64,000 bases of DNA from Oceanospirillum sp048264105 (GTDB lineage Bacteria > Pseudomonadota > Gammaproteobacteria > Pseudomonadales > Halomonadaceae). Of the stretch, positions 51,019 through 59,644 are shown piece by piece. Made by a program: the position numbers and the translations under genes. The stretch lies in NCBI GenBank assembly GCA_048264105.1, contig JBLXDJ010000005.1, forward strand, positions 62,001-126,000, in the 5' to 3' direction. The first letter of the stretch is position 1. The number at the start of each line of letters is the position of its first letter. The notes beneath the pieces were generated by a model. That model worked only from the letters and a program-made list of their open reading frames with translations. It was not told the DNA's origin and searched no databases.

Positions 51019-52695
51019 GTGTCTTCCATCGCCCGTCTTTCTCTTTCCCGATCCCTGAGCTTCTCGTTCCGGCTGAATCTGCAGGCACGTATGCTGATTT
51101 TGCTGGGTGGTTTTGCCCTGTTGCTGACCCTGGCAATGGGGGCGGTTTCACTTAATTTTCTGGCTGCCACGCTGGAAACCCAGATGGGGCAGCAGGCGCT
51201 GGATGTTGCCCGTGCCGTTGCCCGCCTGCCGCAGATACGGGAGGGGCTTGAGCAGGGTGACAGCCGTAAAATTCAGCCGATGGTGGAAGAGATCCGCTCG
51301 GCGATTGGAGCGCGTTTTATCGTGGTCGGTGATGCAGAAGGGGTACGTTATGCCCACCCGTTACCGGATCGGATCGGCAAAAAAATGGTCGGAGGTGACA
51401 ACGCCCGGGCACTGGAGTTGGGGGAGGAGTACGTCTCTAAAGCTGTCGGCAGCCTTGGGCCATCGGTGCGGGGTAAGGTGCCTGTTTTTTCTACCGCTGA
51501 ATCAGACAGTGAGGATGGCCATCAGAAGGTGATCGGTATCATCTCCGTCGGCTATATGCTCAATCAGATCGATCAGGTGGTGGACCATTATCAGACTGGC
51601 CTCTGGTGGTTTTCAGCGGCAACGGTTCTGGTCAGTCTTATTCTGGCGAAGCTGATCAGTGATTACTTTAAACGGGCGATTTTCGGACTGGAACCGGAAC
51701 AGATCGCCCGACTCTATCAGGAACGGGATGCCACCCTGCAATCGGTTCGCGAGGGCATTATCGCCATTAATCCCCAGGGAGATATAACCACCTTTAACGA
51801 GGCGGCTCTGAATATCTTTGGGCTGGATCCGAAGGAGAGTATGCAGGGGCGAAACATTCGGGAGTTTCAGAGCAACAGTGATCTGTTACAGGTGATGGAG
51901 ACCGGTCAGCCGATTCTGGATAAGGAGGATCTGGTGGGCGGTGAACGGGTACTGGTTAACCGTATTCCGCTGTTTCAGAGTGCCAGCGGCAACAACCCGA
52001 AAAAGGTGATCGGTGCGGTATCCAGTTTCCGGCGTAAAGATGAGCTGGATCGTATGACCGATCAGCTGAACCGTATGCAGATCTACGCGGATACCCTGCG
52101 CAGTCAGGCACATGAATACTCCAATAAGCTGCATACCATTGCCGGTCTGATTCAGATCGGCGCAACCGATCAGGCGATAGACCTGATCGGGCAGGAAACC
52201 CGGGATCATCAGACCCTGCTGCACTTTTTGCTCACCGCCGTGCCGGATCCTGTGCTGTCCGGCTGTATTCTGGGTAAATATAACCGCGCCCGGGAGTTGG
52301 GGCTGATGCTGGAGATCGACCCGGAAAGTGAGATGCAGGATCTGCCGGATCATCTGCCCCGGGAACTGCTGGTGACAATTCTGGCCAATCTGCTGGATAA
52401 CGCGATGGATGCCTCGCTGGATGCCGGACATGCCAAGCATATCCGCCTGTCGATGACGGATCTGGGCAATGACCTCATCTTTGAAGTCGAGGATGAAGGG
52501 GATGGCGTTGATCCTCAAACCGCCGATGCTCTGTTTGGCAAAGGTGTGAGCAGTAAACCCGGTGAGAATCATGGCTATGGACTTTATCTGGTGGCGCAGG
52601 CGCTGAAGCGTCTGCAGGGGGAGATCGCCCTGGAACCTCTTGAGCCGAAAGGTACCCGTGCTGTGGTTTATATTCCGAAGCAGCCTAAGGGCTGA
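51019..52695 (+). CDS. CitA/DcuS-family sensor histidine kinase
   Basis: A 558-residue membrane sensor for organic acids. TM1 (about 25-50), a periplasmic PDC/Cache domain (about 55-190; EGVRYAHPLPDRIGKKMVG is typical), TM2 (about 193-213), a cytoplasmic PAS (about 235-335), and the DcuS/CitA dimerisation motif with H365 in AHEYSNKLHTIAGLIQ. The ATPase domain has NLLDNAMDA and NHGYGLYLV. The start is GTG at 51019, with AGGAG at correct distance. It pairs with the response regulator 134 bases downstream, and the tctCBA transporter genes converge on the pair. Confidence 0.93.
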   Translation: MSSIARLSLSRSLSFSFRLNLQARMLILLGGFALLLTLAMGAVSLNFLAATLETQMGQQALDVARAVARLPQIREGLEQGDSRKIQPMVEEIRSAIGARFIVVGDAEGVRYAHPLPDRIGKKMVGGDNARALELGEEYVSKAVGSLGPSVRGKVPVFSTAESDSEDGHQKVIGIISVGYMLNQIDQVVDHYQTGLWWFSAATVLVSLILAKLISDYFKRAIFGLEPEQIARLYQERDATLQSVREGIIAINPQGDITTFNEAALNIFGLDPKESMQGRNIREFQSNSDLLQVMETGQPILDKEDLVGGERVLVNRIPLFQSASGNNPKKVIGAVSSFRRKDELDRMTDQLNRMQIYADTLRSQAHEYSNKLHTIAGLIQIGATDQAIDLIGQETRDHQTLLHFLLTAVPDPVLSGCILGKYNRARELGLMLEIDPESEMQDLPDHLPRELLVTILANLLDNAMDASLDAGHAKHIRLSMTDLGNDLIFEVEDEGDGVDPQTADALFGKGVSSKPGENHGYGLYLVAQALKRLQGEIALEPLEPKGTRAVVYIPKQPKG

Positions 52696-52829
52696 TCCGG
52701 CTGTTTTACTATCCGGCTGCCTTACTGATACGGATTCGTGCCGGATTTGGCGAATGAAATCAGGTGATTAACAAGCCTAAGCGATATAATGAACCGCTTT
52801 TAAAATAACAACAGACCGATGGTTAACTT

Positions 52830-53612
52830 ATGACACAGGCCGCTAATACACCCACAGCATCCTACCGCATCGTGATCGCAGAGGATGACCGGCGCATCGC
52901 TGAGATTCAGCAGCGTTTTATCGAAAAGATTCCGGGTTTTGAGGTCGAGGGTATCGCGCTGACACTGGATGAGGCACGGGATCTGACCGAGATTCTGCAG
53001 CCCGATCTGATCCTGCTGGATATTCATTTCCCGGAAGGCACGGGTCTTGAACTACTGCAGGAGCTGCGCGGACGTAATCAGGCTACCGATGTGATTCTGG
53101 TGACCGCTGCTAAAGAAGCGTCAACGCTGCAGGCCGCCCTGCGTGGCGGGGTTTTTGATTACATCCTTAAGCCGCTGGTATTTGACCGTTTACAGGCGGC
53201 ACTGCAGAACTACAGCCGCCACCGGCAGCAGCTGGAAGCACTGGTTCAGCAGGATTCCAGTCTGGCACAACAGGATGTGGATCAGCTGATGCCGCGTAAT
53301 GATGCTGCGCCGACGGCTGACGGTATGGGTGATGCCTCTGCCTCTGAGCCTGCTGCGGACTCAGGAACCAGCCATAAGAATCTGCCCAAGGGGATTGATG
53401 CCCTGACTCTGGATAAGATCGTGGCAGCTTTTGACACGGACGTGACCGAAGCGGTTAACGCTGAGACACTGGGGCAGCTGGTGGGCGTCAGTCGAACCAC
53501 CGCCCGTCGTTATCTGGAATATCTGGTCAGCTGTGAACAGCTGGAAGCGGATATCAGCTACGGCACGGTGGGCCGGCCTGAGCGTCGCTATCGCCGAAAA
53601 TCGAACCGCTGA
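52830..53612 (+). CDS. CitB/DcuR-family response regulator
   Basis: A 260-residue transcriptional regulator. The REC domain (about 12-130) has D20, phosphoacceptor D64 in LILLDIHFPEG and K in DYILKPL. A linker rich in Ala/Ser/Asp (about 145-190) leads to a C-terminal helix-turn-helix (about 200-255; NAETLGQLVGVSRTTARRYLEYL) typical of CitB/DcuR proteins. It is the partner of the preceding sensor and the probable activator of tctCBA, whose upstream region has a cluster of TGAAC half-sites. Confidence 0.92.
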   Translation: MTQAANTPTASYRIVIAEDDRRIAEIQQRFIEKIPGFEVEGIALTLDEARDLTEILQPDLILLDIHFPEGTGLELLQELRGRNQATDVILVTAAKEASTLQAALRGGVFDYILKPLVFDRLQAALQNYSRHRQQLEALVQQDSSLAQQDVDQLMPRNDAAPTADGMGDASASEPAADSGTSHKNLPKGIDALTLDKIVAAFDTDVTEAVNAETLGQLVGVSRTTARRYLEYLVSCEQLEADISYGTVGRPERRYRRKSNR

Positions 53613-53653
53613 GCAGCCCCCCTCCGATCATCCCCTTTTCAGAACCCCGAAAC

Positions 53654-53688
53654 AAAAAAAGCCGGTATTCCCCTACAGGATACCGGCT
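53654..53688 (-). terminator. Terminator of tctCBA
   Basis: AGCCGGTAT (53660-53668) and ATACCGGCT (53680-53688). The plus A-run 53654-53660 is a T-run on the minus strand. It lies about 170 bases beyond the tctA stop. Confidence 0.75.
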
Positions 53689-53860
53689 AAATAGTGAGCA
53701 CGAATGCTCGACCCATTCCGAATGTATACCCACCCGATGAGAGATCCGTTCAGGTGGGCAACGGTCATTTAGATGCTCTGGCTGATAAAAGTTCCTGAGC
53801 CTTGCTAAATCACCGAAAAATAATGATTTGTTTCCTCTCGTTCCTGTTCTTTTTTACTGA

Positions 53861-55414
53861 TCAGGCGGTTTTCTCGGTGCCGCTGTTTGTGTCAGCGTTC
53901 AGAGCCGCTTTGTCACGTTTTTTCTGCAGCAGCATCTGAACCACAGGGGCGACCAGAACCAGTACGGTAATGCAGACAATCACCAGCGTAATCGGACGCT
54001 CCCACAGGAAGGAGAGGCTGCCGTCAGAGATCATCAGTGCACGGCGCAGGTTGTTCTCCATCAGACCACCCAGAACAAAGCCCAGCAGCAGAGGTGCCAT
54101 CGGGAAGTTCAGCATACGCAGACCGATCGCCGCCATACAGAACGCCACCATCATGTAGATATCGAAGGTGTTGAACGAGACCAGATACACACCGGTAATC
54201 GCAAAGAAGAGAATCATCGGCACCAGTACGGTACGTGGAATCATCAGCAGCTTAGAGATATACGGAATCAGCGGCAGGTTCAGAATCAGCAGTACGATGT
54301 TGCCGATGTACATAGACACAATCACCGACCAGAACACGTCCGGGTTGTCGATCATCATGCGCGGGCCCGGCTGAATACCGTAAGCGATCAGGGCACCCAG
54401 CATGATGGCCGTGGTACCGGAGCCCGGAATACCCAGTGTCAGCAGGGGTACAAAAGAACCGGATGATGACGCGTTGTTTGCCGCTTCCGGTGCCACCAGA
54501 CCACGCAGGGAGCCGGAACCGAACTTCAGTTTCTCTTTTGCTTTCGCCAGATTACGCTCCATGCCGTAGGCTAAAAAGGCCGCAATCGTCGCACCGGCAC
54601 CTGGCAGAACACCGACAATAAAGCCCAGAACCGAAGAGCGCAGCGCGGTTGGAGCAACCTCTTTCACTTCCTCTTTGGTTACGGCCATGCTGCCGATCTG
54701 GCTGGAATCGGTTTGGTTCTCTTCATCCTTCAGGTGATCGCGTTTCAGTACCGCCATCACCACTTCTGCCAGAGCAAAGGTTGCCATCGCCAGCAGCAGG
54801 AAGCTGATACCGTCCATCAGGTCGATATTGCCGAAGGTGAAGCGTTCAACGCCGGTTGAGCGGTCGGTGCCCACGGTAGAGATCATCAGACCCAGAACCG
54901 TCATCAGAAGGGCTTTAAGAACCTGCCCTTTGCCGGAAAAGGCCGCAACAGCGGTCAGGCCAAGAACCATCAGGGCGAAATAATCCGCCGACTGAAAGCT
55001 CAGGGACACGCTGGCCAGAGCCGGTGCTGCGACTAAAAGGAAAATGGCTGAAATAGTACCGCCGGTGAAGGACGCATAAGCCGCCAGTGCTAATGCTTTA
55101 CCTGCCTGACCCTTCTGAGCCAGCGGGTAACCGTCAAACGCGGTAACTACGGTACTGGAACAACCCGGTGCGTTGATCAGGATGGAGGAGGTTGAGCCGC
55201 CAAAGATCGCACCGTAGTAAACACCGGCCATCAGAATGATGCCCGAGGAAGGTTCCAGACCATAGGTAATAGGAATCATCAGGGCGATGGCTGAAATAGG
55301 ACCAAGACCCGGTAACATGCCGATAAAGGTACCGACAAAGCAGCCGACGAAAACCATCAGCAGATTCATGGGCATTACGGCGGTGCCCAGACCCGTTAAG
55401 ATACCGTCTAACAT
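53861..55414 (-). CDS. tctA: Tripartite tricarboxylate transporter, large permease TctA
   Basis: A 517-residue integral membrane protein of the TTT family with about 11-12 helices. The two family signatures are present: GTFIGMLPGLGPISAIALMIP near the N terminus and VGVLPGAGATIAAFLAYGMER in the middle, with YYGAIFGGSTSSILINAPG between them. It moves tricarboxylates or related acids with TctB and TctC. It begins 4 bases after the tctB stop, so the two are translated together. Confidence 0.96.
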   Translation of the reverse strand: MLDGILTGLGTAVMPMNLLMVFVGCFVGTFIGMLPGLGPISAIALMIPITYGLEPSSGIILMAGVYYGAIFGGSTSSILINAPGCSSTVVTAFDGYPLAQKGQAGKALALAAYASFTGGTISAIFLLVAAPALASVSLSFQSADYFALMVLGLTAVAAFSGKGQVLKALLMTVLGLMISTVGTDRSTGVERFTFGNIDLMDGISFLLLAMATFALAEVVMAVLKRDHLKDEENQTDSSQIGSMAVTKEEVKEVAPTALRSSVLGFIVGVLPGAGATIAAFLAYGMERNLAKAKEKLKFGSGSLRGLVAPEAANNASSSGSFVPLLTLGIPGSGTTAIMLGALIAYGIQPGPRMMIDNPDVFWSVIVSMYIGNIVLLILNLPLIPYISKLLMIPRTVLVPMILFFAITGVYLVSFNTFDIYMMVAFCMAAIGLRMLNFPMAPLLLGFVLGGLMENNLRRALMISDGSLSFLWERPITLVIVCITVLVLVAPVVQMLLQKKRDKAALNADTNSGTEKTA

Positions 55415-55418
55415 GGGA

Positions 55419-55988
55419 TTAACCTCCGAAACCGATCAGGGCAAACAGTTGGCCCGGAGCCAGATAGATATCCAGCAGTTGTGTCAGTGCAAACCAGAAC
55501 ACCAGTACAAAAGGCAGTGACGCACCAAACAGGATCTTTTTGCGTCGTTCACCCAGTACCCAGAAACCGGCAAACAGGAAGAAGGTGGTCGCGATAACAA
55601 AGCCCATCCACTTAAGCCCCATGGCGTAGACCACCATAATGGCCAGCAGCTTGATCACCGTTGACCAGTCGTAGCCCAGTGCAGGCTTCAGGGTCGGAAC
55701 CGCCAGCTCGTCGCTTGCCTGTTGTTTGTTTTTTTGCTGTTCGCGCAGTGCGTTGATCACCAGCGAAAAAGACAGCACCGTACCCAGAACAGACAGAACA
55801 TAAGGTAGGGTACGTGCTGTAAACGGTTCATATTCATCACCGGGGAAATACGGGATCAGCTGAGCTGATAACCCGTAGCCGATCGACAGCGCCAGAAAAA
55901 TCAGGCCGCCGATCAGATCCTTGTTCAAAGATAAGGATGACGTCGATACAGAGGTCACAGGTTTTGAAGGTGTCTGATGGTTAGACAT
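55419..55988 (-). CDS. tctB: Tripartite tricarboxylate transporter, small permease TctB
   Basis: A 189-residue protein with four hydrophobic helices and the TctB-type pattern (LIGGLIFLALSIGYGLSAQ at the first helix; GLKWMGFVIATTFFLFAGFWVLG late). It forms the membrane complex with TctA. The N-terminal 30 residues are Ser/Thr-rich and cytoplasmic. It lies between tctC and tctA in the same direction. Confidence 0.93.
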   Translation of the reverse strand: MSNHQTPSKPVTSVSTSSLSLNKDLIGGLIFLALSIGYGLSAQLIPYFPGDEYEPFTARTLPYVLSVLGTVLSFSLVINALREQQKNKQQASDELAVPTLKPALGYDWSTVIKLLAIMVVYAMGLKWMGFVIATTFFLFAGFWVLGERRKKILFGASLPFVLVFWFALTQLLDIYLAPGQLFALIGFGG

Positions 55989-56147
55989 GACGAACTCCAG
56001 CCGAAGACGAAAGCCCCCGGAAAAGATATTGAATTCAAATCAGATAGAGACAGACCTGAGGTGGTTGCTGCAGCCGTAGCGGGCTGTAGTACTTAGTGCA
56101 GTACCTGGCGCAGTACCTGAGGTGTGTTTGAGATGTCGTAGTGGTAA

Positions 56148-56186
56148 CGGTGGTGACCGGAACCTGATCAGGCTCGGTTACCACCG
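56148..56186 (-). promoter_or_regulatory. Intercistronic hairpin between tctC and tctB
   Basis: CGGTGGTGACCG (56148-56159) pairs with CGGTTACCACCG (56175-56186) with one G-U pair, around an inner palindrome CCTGATCAGG. There is no T-run. Its position after the binding-protein gene parallels the teaA-teaB hairpin and suggests message stabilisation or attenuation. Confidence 0.6.
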
Positions 56187-56210
56187 CTGTTCACTCAGGG
56201 TGTGCTGCGC

Positions 56211-57215
56211 TTACTTCAGGAAGCCCAGTTCACGCATCAGACTACCTACCTGCTCTTCCTGAGATTCCAGGAAGCTGACAAACTCAGTGGTCGGCTTGTA
56301 GTCGTTAACCCAGCCGTTGCGGGAGCGAACTGTTTCCCAGGCTTCAGTGTTGTACATATCGCCCAGCACTTTCGCCAGCTCATCACGTTTGGCATCGCTC
56401 ATACCCGGCGCACCAAAGAAACCACGCCAGTTGGCAAATACGGTGTTGTTGCCCATCTCTTTCAGAGTCGGAACGTTTGGCGCATCAGGTGTACGTTTTG
56501 GTGCAGTGGTCGCCAGAATACGAACCTGACCGGCTTTTGCCATTTCCAGTGCTTCACCAAGACCTGTGGACAGCAGATCCGCTTCACCGGACAGCAGGCC
56601 TGCCATCGCTTTACCGCCTGCATCGTAGGCGATGTAGCGCAGGGAGCGTGGATCAAAACCTTCTTCTTTAATCGCTGCTGCAGGTACCAGATGGTCCATG
56701 CTGCCACGGGTAGAACCACCGGCAAATTTCACTTTACGTGGGTTTTCACGGTAATCCACGATCACGTCATCCCAGTGGTTGTATGGGCTGTCGTTACGCA
56801 CGACCAAAGCACCGTAGTCGGCAATCGTACCGGCTACCGGCGTCAGATCACGGAAAGACTGTGGGAAAACACCGGTCAGAGAACGGATAACGATCGGTGT
56901 TGAGTTCACCATCAGAGTATCTTTTTGCTGTGCTGCGGTTTCGATCAGGTAAGCGATCGCTTTACCACCGCCGCCACCGGACAGGTTCTGGAAGGAAACC
57001 TTGTTCACCAGACCGGATTTTTTCAGCGCTTCACCGGTACCGCGTGCTGTGCCATCCCAGCCACCACCAGCGCCACCAGGCACCAGAAAGTGAATGCTCT
57101 CAACCTGAGCCTGTGCGGCATTAACCGACAGAGGCAGAGACAGTGCGCCTGTGAACGCAACGGCCGCAGCCATTTTCAGTAAGGTTCGACGGGTGAATGA
57201 TTGATTGGTTTTCAT
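56211..57215 (-). CDS. tctC: Tripartite tricarboxylate transporter binding protein TctC
   Basis: A 334-residue periplasmic binding protein of the TTT (Bug) family. The signal peptide (about 1-35) contains FTRRTLLKM, a twin-arginine-like start, and ends near NAAQA. The mature protein has IHFLVPGGAGGGWDGTARG, GGGGGKAIAYLIE and FAGGSTRGSMDHL, which are typical of the family ligand site. The ligand cannot be read from sequence; tricarboxylates or other carboxylates are likely. First gene of the operon tctC-tctB-tctA. Confidence 0.93.
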   Translation of the reverse strand: MKTNQSFTRRTLLKMAAAVAFTGALSLPLSVNAAQAQVESIHFLVPGGAGGGWDGTARGTGEALKKSGLVNKVSFQNLSGGGGGKAIAYLIETAAQQKDTLMVNSTPIVIRSLTGVFPQSFRDLTPVAGTIADYGALVVRNDSPYNHWDDVIVDYRENPRKVKFAGGSTRGSMDHLVPAAAIKEEGFDPRSLRYIAYDAGGKAMAGLLSGEADLLSTGLGEALEMAKAGQVRILATTAPKRTPDAPNVPTLKEMGNNTVFANWRGFFGAPGMSDAKRDELAKVLGDMYNTEAWETVRSRNGWVNDYKPTTEFVSFLESQEEQVGSLMRELGFLK

Positions 57216-57323
57216 GATGGTGACCTCGTTGATTATTTTTATCGGGGTTCTTTTCAGTTAACACATCAAATAATTTGATGAATGCTTTGGTTGTTTCCGG
57301 CGGTGCTGCCCGCCAGTGACCTT

Positions 57324-57436
57324 GTTCAGGTCTGTTCATGGCAAGTTGAACATGCAATGAACCTTAGTTAACGAGGTGACAAAGCAGAAGTTTATGAACT
57401 TAAAGGCTTTTTATTTCTTAAAGGGCATTTTGTTCA
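57324..57436. promoter_or_regulatory. Cluster of TGAAC/GTTCA half-sites upstream of tctC
   Basis: The pentamer GTTCA or its complement TGAAC occurs six times: 57324-57328, 57334-57338, 57347-57351, 57358-57362, 57395-57399 and 57432-57436. Two form an inverted pair TGTTCA-N8-TGAACA (57333-57352). It sits 110-220 bases upstream of tctC in a 421-bp region with no gene, and is a plausible binding region for the CitB-type regulator. Confidence 0.5.
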
Positions 57437-57636
57437 TAAAAACCACGGCGGGCAGAATTGTGATAGCGGGGCGGTGACCTGATCGGTCGGGAAACAGCAG
57501 GCACCGGAAAAAATCCAGTGGCAGCGATGACTTAGCCGTGTCTTTCCTATGCGTAGCTCGGGCAGCTCGTTATAATGAAAATAAGAGATAAAACAGATCA
57601 AACGACTCGGTCTTATAAAGACTTATCGAGGATATT

Positions 57637-58116
57637 ATGGAACCCCTATTTGTACCTGACAGTGACCAGGTCAGGCGCTGGCTGAGCGAAGGCTCAACCA
57701 CGAACTATATCTGTGAGCATTGTGACGGTTTGCACCTGACGGACCTGCAGCAGCTGGATGGAGTTCTGGACAGCCGTATTTTTGTCGAGTCGGATCATCT
57801 GGTACTGACCACCGAGGTTGAACTGCGCCCGACCGCGTTGTTGCCTCTGACCATTGAAATAGGTCGTATCAACGCTGCGTTTCCTCATCTGAAAGTCTTT
57901 ATCGAAGTCTCTGATGAGGCGCTGCCAAAACTGATCATGATGGACACCCTGCACACCCGCGCCGGTGTTTCCTTCAGCCAGTTCCGTCATTTCCTGCTCA
58001 ATGTGATGGAGTACACCCGTCAGCTGGTCAGTGATTGCCAGAACATGGGCGTCATCACCTACCCTGAAGGGCCGGGCGGTGAAGACGATGATGGTGAAGG
58101 TGAGTATCTGCATTAA
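57637..58116 (+). CDS. YbjN-like protein
   Basis: A 159-residue acidic protein that resembles the YbjN family, whose fold is like type III secretion chaperones and which has been linked to stress and motility regulation. The middle and C-terminal part (LPLTIEIGRINAAFPHLKVF ... SFSQFRHFLLNVMEYTRQLV) gives the resemblance; the tail is Asp/Glu-rich. GAGG precedes the ATG. It is monocistronic with a strong terminator. The family call is moderate and no function is assigned. Confidence 0.65.
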   Translation: MEPLFVPDSDQVRRWLSEGSTTNYICEHCDGLHLTDLQQLDGVLDSRIFVESDHLVLTTEVELRPTALLPLTIEIGRINAAFPHLKVFIEVSDEALPKLIMMDTLHTRAGVSFSQFRHFLLNVMEYTRQLVSDCQNMGVITYPEGPGGEDDDGEGEYLH

Positions 58117-58168
58117 GTTTTGTTTTCTTTGCAGCAGCCGGATCTGAGCAGGATCCTGCTTATAAAAA

Positions 58169-58209
58169 ATACCCGATCAGCATAATTTTGCTGATCGGGT
58201 ATTTTTTTA
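58169..58209 (+). terminator. Terminator of the YbjN-like gene
   Basis: ATACCCGATCAGCA (58169-58182), six-base loop, TGCTGATCGGGTAT (58189-58202), T-run. Confidence 0.95.
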
Positions 58210-58255
58210 TCCAAAAAAAGCCAATGAGATCAATCGGTTGTTGTTTTTCGGGTTC

Positions 58256-58271
58256 TGGCCTGTCACTTGCA
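58256..58271 (+). promoter_or_regulatory. Sigma-54 promoter of the TAXI-TRAP operon
   Basis: TGGCCTGTCACTTGCA (58256-58271): the -24 GG and -12 GC are exactly ten bases apart, and TGGC...TTGCA matches the sigma-54 consensus well. It lies 70 bases before the binding-protein ATG. The NtrC-type regulator DctD encoded at the end of the window is the natural activator. Confidence 0.8.
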
Positions 58272-58341
58272 ATTATCAGGGATGTGCTGGCTTTACTGAT
58301 GAAGCCACATGGGACTAAAACAAAAAAGATAAGGAACGATC

Positions 58342-59403
58342 ATGATTAAGAAACATTTGATGCAAGGTACTGTTTTGAAACACTCAACTCTGAAAAACAC
58401 AATTGTAAAAAGCACTGCACTGGCGGCGGCATTAACCGCATCAGTATTCAGCTCCGGTATTCAGGCACAGGACAGCAAGTCCTATATTTTTGCCACGGCA
58501 ACAACCGGTGGCACTTATTACCCGGTGGGTGTAGCGGTGAGCACTCTGACCAAGGTTAAGCTGGAACCTAAGCATAAGATCTCTCTGTCGGCGATCAGCT
58601 CTGCCGGGTCTGGCGAGAATGTGAAGCTGCTGCGTGAAAATCAGGCGCAGTTTGCGATTTTAATGGGCTTATATGGTAGCTGGGCTAAAACCGGTGAAGG
58701 CCCGCTGAGTTCTGCAGGCCCTCAGAAACATCTGCGTTCAGTGACCATGCTTTGGCCACAGGTAGAGCACTTCCTAGTTAATAAAGAGAAGGTTAAATCC
58801 GGCACCCTGCAGGATCTGCAGAGTATGGAAGGCACCAGTTTCTCTATTGGTAAACGTAACTCAGGTACAGAAGGTGCCAACCGGTATATCTTCAGTCAGC
58901 TGGGCATCAACCCGGATGAGAAGTTTGACCTTGCCTTCCTGGGTTATGGCGCGTCTGCCGATGCATTCAGCAATGGCAAGATTGAAGGCATGAACACTTC
59001 TGCAGGTGTACCTGTTTCTGCCGTGACCCGTACGACAGCGTCTCTGGGTGATAATGTTCAGCTGCTGAACGTAACCCCTGATGAGCTGGCAAAAGTGAAC
59101 GCCAAGTACCCTCTGTGGGTACCTTATACGATTCCGGCGAACACCTATCCTAACCAGTCCAAACCGGTTAACACCATCGCACAGTCTAACTTTATGGCGG
59201 TTCGGGATGATGTCAGTGAAGAGGATGTTTATCTTCTGACTAAGGCGATCTATGAGAACCTGGGCTTCCTGAAAAATATCCATAAGGCAACGTCTGAGAT
59301 GTCTCTGCAAACGGCGATCAATGGTCTGCCGGTGCCTCTGCACCCAGGCGCGGCGCGCTATTACCGTGAACAGGGTGTGAAAATTCCTGACGCACTGCTT
59401 TAA
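58342..59403 (+). CDS. TAXI-family TRAP solute-binding protein
   Basis: A 353-residue periplasmic binding protein of the TAXI group. The signal peptide is long (about 1-46, ending GIQAQ). The mature start YIFATATTGGTYYPVGVAVSTL, then ISAISSAGSGENVKLLRENQ and FSIGKRNSGTEGANRY, is diagnostic. AAGGA precedes the ATG. The ligand is not readable; relatives carry glutamate, glutarate or other dicarboxylates. It is followed by the fused permease. Confidence 0.92.
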   Translation: MIKKHLMQGTVLKHSTLKNTIVKSTALAAALTASVFSSGIQAQDSKSYIFATATTGGTYYPVGVAVSTLTKVKLEPKHKISLSAISSAGSGENVKLLRENQAQFAILMGLYGSWAKTGEGPLSSAGPQKHLRSVTMLWPQVEHFLVNKEKVKSGTLQDLQSMEGTSFSIGKRNSGTEGANRYIFSQLGINPDEKFDLAFLGYGASADAFSNGKIEGMNTSAGVPVSAVTRTTASLGDNVQLLNVTPDELAKVNAKYPLWVPYTIPANTYPNQSKPVNTIAQSNFMAVRDDVSEEDVYLLTKAIYENLGFLKNIHKATSEMSLQTAINGLPVPLHPGAARYYREQGVKIPDALL

Positions 59404-59644
59404 CCCTTTCAGGGCAAGACCCTCTTGAATTCAGCAGGGTGTCACTTTCCAGTGATCTGAACTGAGCCGGCATCTGTGCTCACTCAGTTGTCGGCCACGG
59501 CATCAATCAGCGCTGGATGGTCTTGCTTATTACGGTCTTGCCCTTTTTCGTTTCCCGTATTGTCTGACCGGATGCCGGTGGTGTTTGCACCTCCTGCATC
59601 CGGTAGTCACTTTTGCGCTTTTTGTGTTGCTAAAGGACGCTGTT

